A DNA stretch of 64,000 nucleotides, taken from assembly GCA_028554755.1 (NCBI GenBank), contig JAPTOF010000001.1, positions 40,071,501 through 40,135,500 of the forward strand. The letters are read 5' to 3'. The first letter of the stretch is position 1; every line of letters starts with the position of its first letter. The stretch is from Cordia subcordata. Its lineage: Eukaryota > Streptophyta > Magnoliopsida > Boraginales > Cordiaceae. Position numbers and translations under genes: made by a program. The notes below the pieces were generated by a model, which was not told the DNA's origin, searched no databases, and saw nothing but the letters and a program-made list of their open reading frames with translations. Below are positions 35,859 through 48,643 of the stretch, in pieces.

Positions 35859-38076
35859 TAAGTGAATTATAATTCTAACATCATGTAGATTCGGGACCCA
35901 ACTAACTATTGACTCCCCTGGAAGCAAAATGTCTCAATTGGTTCTTCCAAGATTTCAGAAGAAAAATATCTCAAACGAAAAAAGTCAGGAAAGGGAGTAC
36001 CACTGCAGCAGAAAGGAATCTGCAACAATGGAACATTATTGCTCATTGTTGAGAGCGACACCTTAATTAATTTCTTCAATGCATCCTTCAGTTGTCTGTC
36101 AAATATCATCATGTCCTTCTTGGCTTGCTGCTGGATATATGCAAAATCCATGTTTCATTTTTGAATTTTAATTAAGGACTCATTGAATTGAAAGGTATTA
36201 TCTTTAAGCATCTTATTAGTGAGGTTGCGACTGTGACATGGTTTCTCAAACTAAAATGCCTAGGTATTTCTAAGTGTATTATTAATCTACATGAGGGGTA
36301 GAGGAAAACTGAAATAAGTTAGTTTATCACACTTAGACAAGATCTCGTACGCTTCCAACAAAAAAATCTTGTATGCATGGTGTTAACAAAAGAAATGACT
36401 CCTGATAGAACTGATTATGTGTACGTGAAGTTTAAGAGACAATTCTCGATGCAAATGAGTGACTTTATTAGATTCAAATATAACCAGCTCATGCAAAAGA
36501 CAATGTGTAGGACGGATCAGCCCCTGATTGTCTGGATAACTCTTGAGATTCTTAAATCCTCTTTAACGTTCTTGAAATCTTGGATTGTTAAAACAATTAT
36601 AGTCAGAAGGCGTGAAGTCCTTGCTCAACCGAGACTGGTTGAGTACGGTTCAAGGAGTAACATAAATAGTTAAGATTACTTCCTCGGAAAATAATTTGGA
36701 TTCAATTCTTGTGGCAAGAGTTGAGCGAGGGTAGAAGGTTAAAAAAAAATGGGACAATTTGACTATCAGAATCAGTCAAATAGTTTTATGATTAAATATA
36801 ATGTGCACTTAGGAGTACGAAGTACTCTCTCATGTATAAAATTTTTTTTGTTGTACGAGGTCTGATGTAATTAGTTTAATTATGCACTAATTAACAAAAG
36901 CTTCAAGACATTGACTTGAACATGCTGAGTCAATTGAGCCCGGCAAATCTGCAGTTGAGAATTTTCAAAGCATTGACGGTCAAACTCAACAGTACCGTTG
37001 AACCAATATCTTTTTGTTTCCAATCTTTCTATTGGTCTCCGCATTCGTGCAACCTCTGTTTATTGTCTATGTGGGTTTGGATCTGCTATGGTGTGAGATG
37101 CCATATTTTATCAATTATAATGAATCAGCAGATTCTTGTTTGGCTTAATGAATATTAAAGACTAATCGGCACACTGATACTCTCGTTTTATGCCCATCGT
37201 TATATAATGCAACGTTTTGCATGGACCATTTCATGAGCTGGCATTTTCATCTCAATCTCCCTTTCTGTTTTTAACCATTATTAAGAACCAATATCACCGA
37301 AAAGACAAAGGAGCTCAAAAACAGATAGATATGGAAACAAGTTAGATAGAGTGACAGCTCTTGGAAATGGTCCCCTAGTGAAACCAGGCATGGACCCAAG
37401 CTAAACAAAGATAAAAAAGTTTTAATAATGTTGCAGAAAAATTTGTATCATCTACTGTTCAGAGAGAACCAACTTTTTGAGCCCCACCTAATGTTTCTGC
37501 AGGTGGTTCAGTTTCTATCTTACTGCTAACTTCCATGGCCAATTATTCTCTCCCCAGCCTCACCTTTTTGACTGTTAGTAACAACTGAAAGTAAAAAGGC
37601 ACTACCTGTGACTAGAATGTCCATTAGTCATGTGAAATCTACACTTTTTCTTGCTTTTTGATGACCATGTTCAAGAAATGAATCAGAAACAGCATGTAAC
37701 TGAAACTGCAAGCAAGAGTGAGCAAAAGCCAAAAGCTAGTAGAATAAAGGAAAAGCAGCATTAAGATCCTAAGGGCACTGATTATTTCGCTAGAGAACAT
37801 TTTTAAGATCACTAATGTCATCTAACTCAAGGAACCTTATGATTTTCAAAATGGGAAAAAGAACTTTTCAACTAGTGACTGAGAAGCACCAAACCTTCCG
37901 TAGACAAGAATGCGAGAAGGTCATTAATAGAAATCGTCTATTTACACCCGGACGACATACAAAATGGAACACGCAAATGCCCAAACAAAGTGAAAAATAG
38001 AACTACTAGCCTCATGGAAGTTATATTCAGAAGATAACTGTGAATTTTTCTGCATTTCGAGCAAGTCATACAACTC
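35859..38076. other. Intergenic DNA downstream of the LUL gene
   Basis: Several open frames of 60-98 codons (for example 36377-36673 plus, 35906-36151 minus) show no recognisable domain or splice partner. The last few hundred bases probably include the LUL 3' untranslated region. Nothing else is evident. Confidence 0.5.
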
Positions 38077-41000
38077 TCATTGATCATCATTATCAATCTT
38101 GATCTCTAGGAGTTCTTCAATTGGTTGCCGGCATATTGGGCATTTATTAGACTGAAGTCTCAATTCTTTTGCACACTCACTGCACATACACTGGAGAAAT
38201 ACAACATTTTAGAGTTAAAATAAAGTAAGAAATTAAAAGGAAAATGGAATGCAGACATATAAAAGCCAAGGTGAAATGAAGTTCAACACCCTGCCACTAG
38301 ACTAGGCAAGGAAAGAAGCAAAACAAGAAGCCCACCAAATGAACAAATGAGAGGACAGACTAGGCCTCACAAAAAGACTACTCTGATAGCAAATTCAATG
38401 CAGCAATCACCAGCGTTGGTAGTGGGGGAAGAACAGGAAGAAAGGAGAAACAATAAATTTAAACAAGAAAATCCAACCATACTTGTTGCATAGAATTGTT
38501 ATAAGAGTATTGCAATCCATATGCACGAAGAACTTCACCGGGTAAAGATATAAAAATTAGTTTATATCATGAGTAAAGAACAAAGGGTTGTCCATGCTTG
38601 TAATAGAAAATGATTAGCGGGCTAAAACCATGGATCCAAATTCTAGAAGACTTCTCACCCCCTTCCCATACAGCAAAGACAAAATGGAAAATTACTGAAT
38701 AAGAAGAAAGGAAAGGTCCCCAGGTCCTAAAAGAAATCAAAGAAAACTTGTTGATGATCAGTCTAGTTATGTCTTAGCGACCCTTGCCCCATGTATTAAA
38801 CGTGGTAAGACCTCTATGTACTTTCACGATGTGATCACAAGTGCCAAGTCCCTGTAAAGAATTTGTGCTCCAGTTGCAAGAGGGTAATACAAATTGCAAC
38901 TCAGAACCATCAACCATCCGAATAAATTAAATCAACCACGAGTTTCATGAACCCAAATCTGATATATCATAAAGCAATTTATAGATGAGGAACCTCTTCA
39001 GACAACCAGGAGACAAATGTGCCAGAACGCAATTGCTAACACGCTTGAATGGAGCTGAAGGACTACTCCTAAGAAGCTTAAGGCCTTTGGAGGATTAACT
39101 GTTTTAAATTAGGTTTTTCCTAATTTGAAAACCTTCACTAATTTAAAACTAGTAGTTAATATGGTTCACATTATGAACTGAGGCTACTGAGGTTGCACTC
39201 CTTAAATTATTCTTTCAGTGCAGATTCTAGGTGTTCTGCAGGTAATGCCTTCCATGCTGGTCTAACTTAGAAATTGTAGGAATATAGCTTGTATTTCACT
39301 CAAATACAACCAGAAATATCAAGTAGATGGTGTGTTACCATATGTCGGCAAGGCAAGACAGCTGTATCCTTAGGCTCAGTCATGCAGATCACACAATCCT
39401 TGCCGGAATCATTACTGTTGAGACCTTGAGACATGTTACCCATCCCATATATCTCACGCAGCTCATAGCGAACTCCATCAACCCACAAGATCTGCCTAAT
39501 TACTCTCACCTTGAAAGAGTCCTCCTGATTCTGCTCCAAGACAGCCTGAGTAATTTGCATATTGGGGGATGTATTTGCTGAAAAGAAATGTTCACCTATA
39601 GAAACAGAAGGTGGCCAAGTTTCTGCAGATATTATAATAGGAAATACGTCTTCTCCAGCCGATGGTTTTGAGAGATCATCAAGCATAAAGAAGCCTAAAT
39701 CAATTCCGGTCCCTAAAGGTTGACGAAATCGCTGGCCAAGTCCTTTCTGGAAAGGAATTTTTATGGGCACATGCGCTTCAGGAAATAATGGAGTAAACTT
39801 GCAGTTAGGCTCCTCCTTGGCAAAGTAAAAGATTGTGATGCTGTACATCAGAATGCAAGAAGAAAGAAGAATCATCACACGTGCAAAACTTTACAAGAAT
39901 GTATTCACTACTGCTACAATATATGACGAATGCTGTGATCAAAATAGCAAGTAGATGCAAGTTCCAATCACAGGCTCTGATAGCATTTCTAGATAACTGT
40001 GTTCTGAGAACATGGAACTAGATATATCTAGGGTAAATAGAAAAGATGTCAAATTACTGAAATGAGATGCTGCTCGTTAGCGCCAACAAGACGTCGAACC
40101 AAAGCTGATTGATGGTTTTGATGCAGAATTAGTTCAGCACATTATCTTGGAAGCTTCCTTTACAACAAAAAACTGCTAATGCCTTCCCCTCCATTGGGTC
40201 CTCCAAAAGAATTAAAGAGGAAAGGCAAATGGTAGGATCCTTGGTAATCCCAAGTCAACTGCTATTTAACGTTCACTGAGGGGTGCAATGGAGCTTGGAT
40301 AAAAGTGGTTCAGTCTTAAAATAGGGGTTTTCCTCCATTGAAGTTTACCAACCTATGGGCTGTTGAAGAATATTTTGGTTATTAATATTATTTCCTTACT
40401 CTATGGTATTATATTAGGCAACAGTTTAGATTAGGTAATTAATCAAGTTAGTTTCCTTATTATTCTAGTTTCCTTAAAATTCTAGTTACCTTATTAGTCT
40501 AGCTTTTAGCCTTGTTCAACAAGTTATCATGCCTATAAATAGGCTCTTCTATTGTAGTCATGGAATATCAATAATTCACATTGTAGTGTTTATGAGTATT
40601 TCGCTTCTAAAGCTACCATTGGTGGTGGCTTCAACCATCTTCAACACTTTCATATTTTCTCTCTATATTTTTTGTTTTATATATTTTCCACATGGTATCA
40701 AAGCCACCCTCTTGGTGGCCTGTTTCCATTAAAAAAAAAAAAAAAAAGCAGTCGTGTTAGCCTTCCGGTCTCACGTCCATCCAAGCAGTCGTATTAGCCT
40801 ACCGGTCACACGACTATCCAAATCCATATCCAAATCCAAATCCAAGTCCAAGTCCAAATTTAAGTAAAATCTAAATCTAAGTCTAGTCTAATCCAATTTC
40901 CAATTACTATCTCAATCTAAGTTCCGTCCAACGGTTATGGAGATTCATCACACTAAAGTGGTGTACGCGACCCCCAAATCAATCATGATTTCATCCCTGT

Positions 41001-44000
41001 TCAAGATTAGACAGGCCGTGGTGACCCATCCCTTCCATCAAGATCATGTTTTCTTTTGAAGACCTTTCAAACCCAAGGTCGTATCTCTAATACCACCTTG
41101 AGTTTGAGAGGTGTTGAAAAATATTTTGGTTATTAATGTTATTTCCTTATTCTATAGTATTAAATTAGGCAATAGTTTAGATTAGGTAATTAATAAAGTT
41201 GGTTTCCTTGTTATTCTAGTTTCCTTAGAATTCTAGTTACCATATTAGTCTAGCTTCTAGTGTTGCTCCCTAAGTTATCATGCTTCTAGTCTTGCTCACC
41301 AAGTTATCATGTCTATATATAGGCTCTTCTATTGTATTAATGAAATATCAATAATTCACAATGTAGTATTTATGAGTATTTCGCTTCTAGAGCCACCGTT
41401 GGTGGTGGCTCTGACCATCTTCAGCACTTTCATATTTTTTCTCCATTTTTTATATTTTATATTTTATATATTTTCCACCATGGTGGCCTGCTTCCCTTTA
41501 AAAAAAAAAAAAAAAAGCAGTCGTGTTAGCCTACAGTCTCACGTCCATCCAAGCGGTCGTATTAGCTTACAGGTCACACAATTATCCAAATCCAAATCCA
41601 AGTCCAAGTCCAAATCTAAGTCAAATCCAAATCCAAGTCCAGTCCAATCCAATTTCCAGTACTACCTCAATCTAAATTCCGTCCAACGGTCATGGGGATA
41701 CATCACACCAAAGTGGTGCACACGACCTCCAAATCAATCATGATTCCATCCCTATTCAAGGTTAGACAAGCCGTAGTGACCGTGGTGAGTTCTGAGTTAG
41801 ACGAGCCGTGGTGACCTATCCTTCCCCTCAAGATTAAGTTTTCTTTTGAAGACCTTTCAAACTCAAGGTTGTATCTCTAATACCACCTTGAGTTTAAGAG
41901 GGGGCATTGAAGAATATTTTGGTTATTAATGTTATTTCCTTATTCTATGGTATTAAATTAGGCAATAGTTTAGATTAGTTAATTAATTAAATTGGTTTCC
42001 TTACTATTCTAGTTCCCTTAGAATTCTAATTACCTTATTAGTCTACCTTTTAGTCTTGCTCACCAAGTTATCATACCTATAAATAGGATTTTCTATTGTA
42101 TTCATGAAATATCAACAATTCTAAGAGGGTGTTTGGTTTGGCTTTTTTTTTCTGGTCAAACCTGCTTAAAGCTTAATTTAAACTAATGAAAGTGTTTGTT
42201 TTAATTAAAAACGTATTTTTTTTAAGTGGCTTTAAGTAGAAAATAAAAAGCTCCCCAACCCTAACTTTTGCTTTTTATGGCTTCAAGCACTTTGAAAAAA
42301 AAAAATTTGACCAAATCATTTACTATCTTATCCTTACCTTTTTATTTTTATTACTAAAATATCTTTACCCTTTTATCTTATACTTACCTTTTTAAATTTT
42401 ATTTTAATGTCCTTAATAATTATTTTAACTATATAACTTACTTTTCAACCCACTTTAATCAAACATGTAAATATTTATTTTTATAACTACAAATTTTATT
42501 CAAATACGTAACTACTTAAAGTTGACAATAAAAAAAAAATCTTAACGCTAGAAGTGCTTTAAGTAGTTTTTTTATAAGCCAATCCAAACACCCTCTAAGA
42601 CAATTGTTGCAGTTGCAGTTGATAAGGGAAGTACAAAACATTATTTGATGAAACTGACCCTAGGACAGCTATTCAGTTCATGTTGTCCTAACCAGGGAGA
42701 GAATCACTCAGCATGCAAAATCACAGAGGCAGCAGAAGACATATTAGACTTCCATGGAGTTGCACATTCACAACCCTCTTACAGGAAAGAAACCGATGTA
42801 ATCCAGGTCATGCTGCAGATTACAAAGTGAACACCCTGAGTGTATGTATCCGCATTGAATATAAAAGATCATACTACAGAAAATAGATGGTTTAATGACC
42901 ATTACATGATAGGCCTCCAGTCCTCTATGCACCAAAAGGAAAAAGTTAGAAAAATGAAACAGAGGTCTTGTGAAATGATACAAGAAAGCCATGAAGGACA
43001 GCTTCCAATAAAATAGACCAATTCAAGTGATTGCCAATCAGTTCGGCAGACAGAAAAGATGATTATTATTTTTAGAACTTCAATTGTATGCTTAAGATGA
43101 TTAACAAAAGATTTCAAGAGGAAGTAATTTTAAGCTCTTTCAAGATAACTTGGAAAAAATACGAATTACAGGACTAATAATACAGGAAAAAGTTAGTAAA
43201 CATATATTTATGGCAAAGATAATAGCTTATAGTAATTCTAAAGGGACCACAAAAGTGAAGAAGTACTTCCTCCCATCTCCAATTGACTATCCACTTTGAA
43301 TTTTTTGAGAGCAAAGGAATAAATTTTGAAACAAGTCTTTTTATCGGTTTATCTAACTTCTGAAGAACTATTGTGACATTTATAAGTTGCAGAAAAAAAA
43401 AATGAAGATATGCCTTAATAAATTTAATGTGAAATGTTGCTTCAATGAAAATTTTGTTTGACGGGAAAAAGTGAAAGTGAAATTCAATTGTGCATGGAGA
43501 TAGTAGAAAGTCTTGGAGACCATTTCTTCCTTGCAATTCAAGATTTAAAGAGGCTATAAAGAAGTTTCAACACCCTATAGATGCATCTCAGCCCTATTGT
43601 GAATGCGTAATGTTTGTTACTTGTTATAACTTAAACAAGAAAGAAGGACTAAAGCTGGTGTTCAGTCTCCCATATCACCCTGCGGTGATACAAGATGTAA
43701 AATTTTGTAGTTTGGCGATCACAATGCTTCTCTATATTCCCCACTTGTCATTCAGTCTTGCTTCAGAAGAAGAGAGCTGAACTCCTTTAAATGATTGCAT
43801 TTCTATTCTTGAAAAAACAAATCGTCATTTGAAGTTCATAACTTTATTATGACTTGTCTTCAGCTATTATGAATCATGAATAATTCCCAAATCTGTATTA
43901 AGAAAATATTTTTTGTTCTTTTCTTAAATGAAAATATGAAGCAGTGAGGTGCTGTCTCAATAATAGAAAAATAGGAAAAAAAGATACCATTCCCCAGGTG

Positions 44001-45553
44001 CAAAAATTGCTAAAGTACTATAATGCAATTTATCCACTGCATATACCATCTGTAGCACAAAACAGTGACCTATACTATTATACAATGTCCTTCTATCTTA
44101 CAGTATAATTGTAACCTCACATCATGAAGATCAATGAGTTGCACTAACTAATATGTGTCTCGACATAACAAGTATATATACACTTCTTATCAATTAAGAC
44201 TTAGCAGTGAAATATGAGTCTAAAAATGAGCAAAAGATTTCAAAGGTTGACAGAGATTGCTAAAGCTCACTATAAAGCAGCTCAGGTAGGAAATCCATCC
44301 TGGCACTTTATTTATTTTCCCTTAAATATTAACAAATATTTGATCTTTTTCTTAGAGCGTAGCTTTTAATCCTCAAAATGAAATGTCAAAATGAAATGTT
44401 GGTCTACAGATTGAGCTCTTTTAAAAGAACTACCAGACATAAAATAAGAATGTATATTACAAAGCACCCTGATGAACAAATAAAGTATAAAAAGCAAAGA
44501 GAAAATTACTAATCAAATCCTCTTGCTGGATTGCTATGCACAAAAGAATCTAATTTTCAGCTCCATCATATTTAAAATATACGGTATCAACTAAAAATCA
44601 CCATTACAGGCTCTGTATTTGCACCTATTGTATATAAAACTTTTATGATCTGAACTCAGTAATAGTTTAGTTCTCTAGACACATTATCTTCATCTGAAGA
44701 TAATTATCCTCGCAGTGCACCTTAGTCTTCGAGTTTGGTATCTTTAAGCCCACAAGGGAAGAAAGTTTCCACCTGACTAATGATCTCACTAATCTACAGC
44801 TCACAACCTCATTATTTGCAACAATAAAATCATAATTTAACTAATAAAATAATTCAAATCAACTCTGTTTCTTCATATTATATTAAAGGGGGAAAAAAAG
44901 ATAACAAAGATCATAACTTTTACTTTTTAAAGAAATAGTTAACCAATCATAAAAGCACACACTAAATAAGATAAAAAGTGAAACTATATGCTTAAATTTT
45001 TATACCACCAGATACATTCTAATGATCGATAGGCAAGTAGTTGGATCGGGGCCGTTAAAAAATGTTACCTTCCATCAAGTAAAGCATCAAAAACGAAGGA
45101 AACCAAATGGTGATCAGGGTTGAGCTCATCAACCTCAAGCCTTATGGTGTCTTTATGCACATTCACATCATTCTTGATCCTCTTAGCCTCCTGGTGCTCC
45201 ACGTACGGCGGTGGTGGCACCGCGGTTACCACCGCCGTGGCGGGAGGCGGCAGCGGCTGCAGCCACCCATTGGGGTAGAATTGGCTATAACTCGGCCTGC
45301 CCACAAAAGGGTTGGCGTAATTGCATGCATATATGGGTGGTGGTGGTGGTGGTGGAGGGTGCGCAGGATAAGGCGGCGGCGGCGCTGGCGGTGGTGGCGC
45401 AGGATAAGGTGGAGGCGGGTGCGCAGGAAAAGGAGTGTCTGAAATGTAGGGGGTGTAGGGGTAAGGTAGCGGGGGTATAGGTGGGGGGTGATGGTGGTAG
45501 TAAGGGTGGTGAGTGGTGTTTCTTCTTCTGTTGCTGCTAAAAGATATGCCCAT
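38077..45553 (-). CDS. LUL4-type RING E3 ubiquitin ligase (MAHOGUNIN/LOG2-like), three exons, 366 aa
   Basis: Exons in transcript order: 45553-45069, 39840-39339 and 38190-38077, with GT/AG borders, 1101 nt in total. The product starts [11 protein letters not shown] (Gly2 suits N-myristoylation). A His/Pro/Tyr-rich region covers about 15-75. The DAR2/MGRN-type domain follows, with [23 protein letters not shown] (118-140), [12 protein letters not shown], then [14 protein letters not shown] across the first junction and [28 protein letters not shown]. The RING finger runs from Cys311 (CVIC) through CRHM, CMCSEC and CPIC (Cys349), with the second junction between CRHM and CMC. The tail ELLEIKI also matches the family. 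It is closest in layout to Arabidopsis LUL4 (At3g06140), a membrane-linked ubiquitin ligase family that includes the amino-acid-export regulator LOG2. Intron 1 is 5.2 kb because of mobile elements inserted there; exons and splice sites look intact. Confidence 0.94.
40361..42121 (+). mobile_element. Head-to-tail LTR array (LTR-internal-LTR-internal-partial LTR) in LUL intron 1
   Basis: Three copies of one LTR begin at 40361, 41112 and about 41906 (TGTTGAA-AATATTTTGG). The first ends in CA at 40692 and is directly followed by TGGTATCAAAGCC, an initiator-Met tRNA primer site, which sets the orientation as plus, antisense to the host gene. The two internal parts are only about 410-430 bp, non-coding, and contain a (TCCAAA)n-like hexamer tract plus a terminal purine stretch (TTTGAGAGG and TTTAAGAGGGGG). 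The second unit has lost the primer site by a short deletion. The third LTR stops where a MITE begins at 42125. Each LTR has a CTATAAATAGG-like TATA box (second copy CTATATATAGG). The structure fits a TRIM element multiplied by unequal recombination between LTRs. Confidence 0.82.
42125..42595. mobile_element. Tourist/PIF-Harbinger-like MITE, 471 bp, in LUL intron 1
   Basis: Ends GAGGGTGTTTGGTTTGGCTT and AAGCCAATCCAAACACCCTC form inverted repeats of about 20 bp, with TAA on both sides (42122-42124 and 42596-42598). It interrupts the third LTR of the neighbouring array, so it arrived later. Outside TAA, CAACAATT (left) and AATTGTTG (right) are also inverted, which may be chance or part of a longer stem. 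Confidence 0.87.
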
Positions 45554-45554
45554 T

Positions 45555-45870
45555 TTTTTTTCTTTTTTTCGGTTGCAGAGCCGCTTATTTATTTATTTAT
45601 TCATCTATTTTTATTATTCTGTGTTTTTTTCTGTCTTTTTTCTTGGTTTTTTGTGCGTGTTTTAGTGTGTGTTGTGTGTGTTTGGAGAGGGGTTGGTGTA
45701 TGGAGGGGAAAGTAGTAGGAACTGGAGGAAGTTAGGAGACCGGTGGGGGGGGGGGGAGTATGTGCGTGTGTGTGTGTGTGTTTGTGTTGGTTTTGTGTAA
45801 TAAAAATGTGTGCAGGTGAAGATTTTGTTGGAATTTTTACGGTTAGACAGATTGCTTGAGATCCCAAAGG
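45555..45870 (-). promoter_or_regulatory. Upstream region of the LUL gene with G-run and GT microsatellite
   Basis: Reading away from the LUL ATG there is an A/T-rich leader (ATTTATTTATTT), then C/A-rich gene-strand sequence: a 13-G run at about 45744-45756 and a (GT)n tract at about 45765-45786 (plus-strand notation). It is a probable leader/proximal promoter by position. No clear TATA box is seen. Confidence 0.35.
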
Positions 45871-48619
45871 AAAAAAAGTGGCTGTCTTTTTGACATTTGT
45901 TTAATTATTTATAGTACATTTATTACATAATGTAAGAATTTGTCAATCTCTTTCGTGGGATCCAAATTTTTCTTTTTTTTTTTTTGTAGAAGAAAAATTT
46001 TTGTTCACAAGTGAGAAAAATGTAATAATACATTACACCACCTCGAAGGGCAGGCATCAAAAGAGGGCAAGTTTTGTAGGTCATCATAAAAGATATTACT
46101 TAACTAATCTAAAATTACTTAGTTATTTAATTTGCTATATGATTAATTTTGATCTATTTGATTTATTATAAGAGTCGTAGATTTTTTCTTCTTTTTTTTT
46201 CTCCAACGATCTAACTTAATTTTAAGAATTGTAACTAATTCTAATCTTAAGGCAACGAAAAGGTCGTGATCATACTAATAGAACTCAATAGTTTGGAAGG
46301 TATAATCAAGTTTGAGATTAGCTATCAAACAATTAGGTATAAAGGAAAAAAGAACTTGACATTATTCACCACATTATAAAATCTTCATTCTTGCTTTTGT
46401 TATTTGGGGAAGTATGGATTTGTTGTAGATATGACTCTAGAAATCTGCTTTTTCTAAGCAACTTATCTTCAATGGCCTAGATGTCCCCATGAAAATGAAA
46501 TTCTGAATATAGATACTCCTCTCATAACATCTTATTACTTGAATAGGGCTTCTTTGAATAAATAACGAGGGTGATTTTAATTAGTTGATAGTCAGCATCA
46601 ATTTGCCGAATTATGTGTATGGATTTGAAATTCAATTATATTCTTATTTGGCGTATTTTATCTTTCATGTGTTATATTATGATTCAGAAATTCTCGTATG
46701 TATGAAACTAAAGGAAAAGAACACTTTTTGACAAAAATGAACGATTGACTTATCAAATTCACCTAATCTAACTATTTATCGAAGCTTGACAATCTTAATT
46801 GGTTAGGTATTTTTTTATAATTTTACCTTAGAAAAAAATTTAAAAATACAGTTGGTGTCGATATGATATTAGTCACAAGGACATGTTATCAAATTTTTGT
46901 TATCTTAAATTAATTTTATCGTAAAACTCTAACTCAAATCCTCACTAACCCCTTGATATCAAGTTGCACTCACGAGCCCTTTAGAAAATCTGACAAACTT
47001 GAAATTTGCACTTCTTTGAAAATCATCACTGTGTCACATGCTTACCCACCAGCAGTTAGTGCCTTGAGCCATCAAACCTTTATGGATCGAAGAATCATTA
47101 TTGTTTTGACAAGGACAAATCAAACGTGCTGTACTTGAGAAACTTCAATGCACCTGAACCACGGAGATGCTTCTGTGATGTTTAGTACACTTGGTAGATT
47201 TGTTCACAACAACGTTATTATGTTACGAGTAAAATTCAAAAATTATAAATTATTAATAAATTAAGACAAAATAATATAAACAATTTATTATTTTCAAATT
47301 CTACAAATAACATTGTAACGAGTGACTACAATCTCAAATTTAACCATTTGTGCGAACACGTGTCAGCCAATAGTGCCCTTGATTGGATGACTGGATATGC
47401 AGAATACCTTGCCATTATATGGAAGCAAGCACTTAAAAATATTCTCTTTCTTTTGTAGTGTAAAATCCTGCTCGACAAAGTGCTGGCTTAATGCCAAAGA
47501 AAAGAACAAAAGCTACTTTTGCATAAAAGCATCCTTAAGGGATGAGCGTTGGTGCAACTATAAGTTGTTGCCAATTAGGTAAAAGGGAAAATCATAAATT
47601 GTCACCGTATAACTTGAAAGTTAAAAATTTCATTTGTAAAAATAATTTGTTGTAAATGCATGTACGAAGCTAAGACTATAAGCATAAAATTCAAAGTAGG
47701 TATGACCTTCTTCTGACCTCATTTCATTTATAATAAGAGTTTTATGCATTGCATATTTTTATTGTAGTATTAGAGGCTAACTCTAGATAATTATTAAGTT
47801 TAAGAGCGTTTAGAATTACCGAAGTTCCATCTCAAAAAATGATTGGTCAATGTGAGTAGTAGCATAATATCTTAAATGGTAAACCCTCCTATGCGACCTA
47901 AAATAATAACTGTACCACTTGAACAGATGAGTTATTTGTAAAGATTGGGCCATCATGGCTCAAAACATATCAAATGCAACTTTAGTGGGCTTTCTCAGAA
48001 GAATGGTTTGGTATGTGAAACTTTTGATAAAGAGAAATTAATTTGTTTGCCTTTTTTCTTTTTTTTTTTTTTGGCTGGCCCTCAGAAGAAGATGCATGAT
48101 TGTTTGGAATGCTTATCCCCAAGTGACTTCAAATACACGAAAAATGAGCAACAGTCAACGGAAGCTTTTGTCATTATTATCTACTTGCTTTTGATTCATG
48201 AAAGTCCTTGAGCAACGAGCCATTGCCACTCACCTCATTTGATTAACAATAGGAAAAGAAATATCTACTTCTTCCACATAACTGGTGATAAAATTTCTAC
48301 CTCTACCTCACCTCAAAACCGTGGTAGATTCTTCAATCAAATACAACCGCTTATATTTTACCTACAAGGGGTCATTCTTCTATGTACAAGTAGATGAGTG
48401 ATTCATATAGCAACTTCAATTAAAGGAAGAGAAAAAGGAAAACCAGATGAAAAGACATTATATCTTATCACCTATGATTTTAAGGGAAGGCTAGATGCAT
48501 GGAAATGGCCTCTTACAAAAACGCAAGGAAAGACTCTGAACAATGAATTTCAAAACTGGTACAACCTACTCTGGAATTCCAAATCGTATAATAAGAGTTT
48601 TGCGTATTAAACTATCTTC
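45871..48619. other. Intergenic DNA between LUL and the unknown-function gene
   Basis: Open frames of 60-90 codons lack family features. No mobile element with clear ends was recognised. Nothing further is supported. Confidence 0.55.
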
Positions 48620-48643
48620 TTTTTTTTTTTTTTTCCATATAAT

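Noticed and set aside
41309..41743. 144-codon frame with Ser-Lys repeats
   Set aside because: It is created by the hexamer tract and LTR sequence of the intronic retroelement array.
43490..43780. 96-codon open frame inside LUL intron 1
   Set aside because: There is no family match, and the LUL coding sequence joins perfectly without it (exon 1 to exon 2 in phase).
45107..45480. Plus-strand frames of 89-111 codons rich in Arg/Trp/Val
   Set aside because: They are antisense shadows of the Pro-rich first exon of the LUL ligase.
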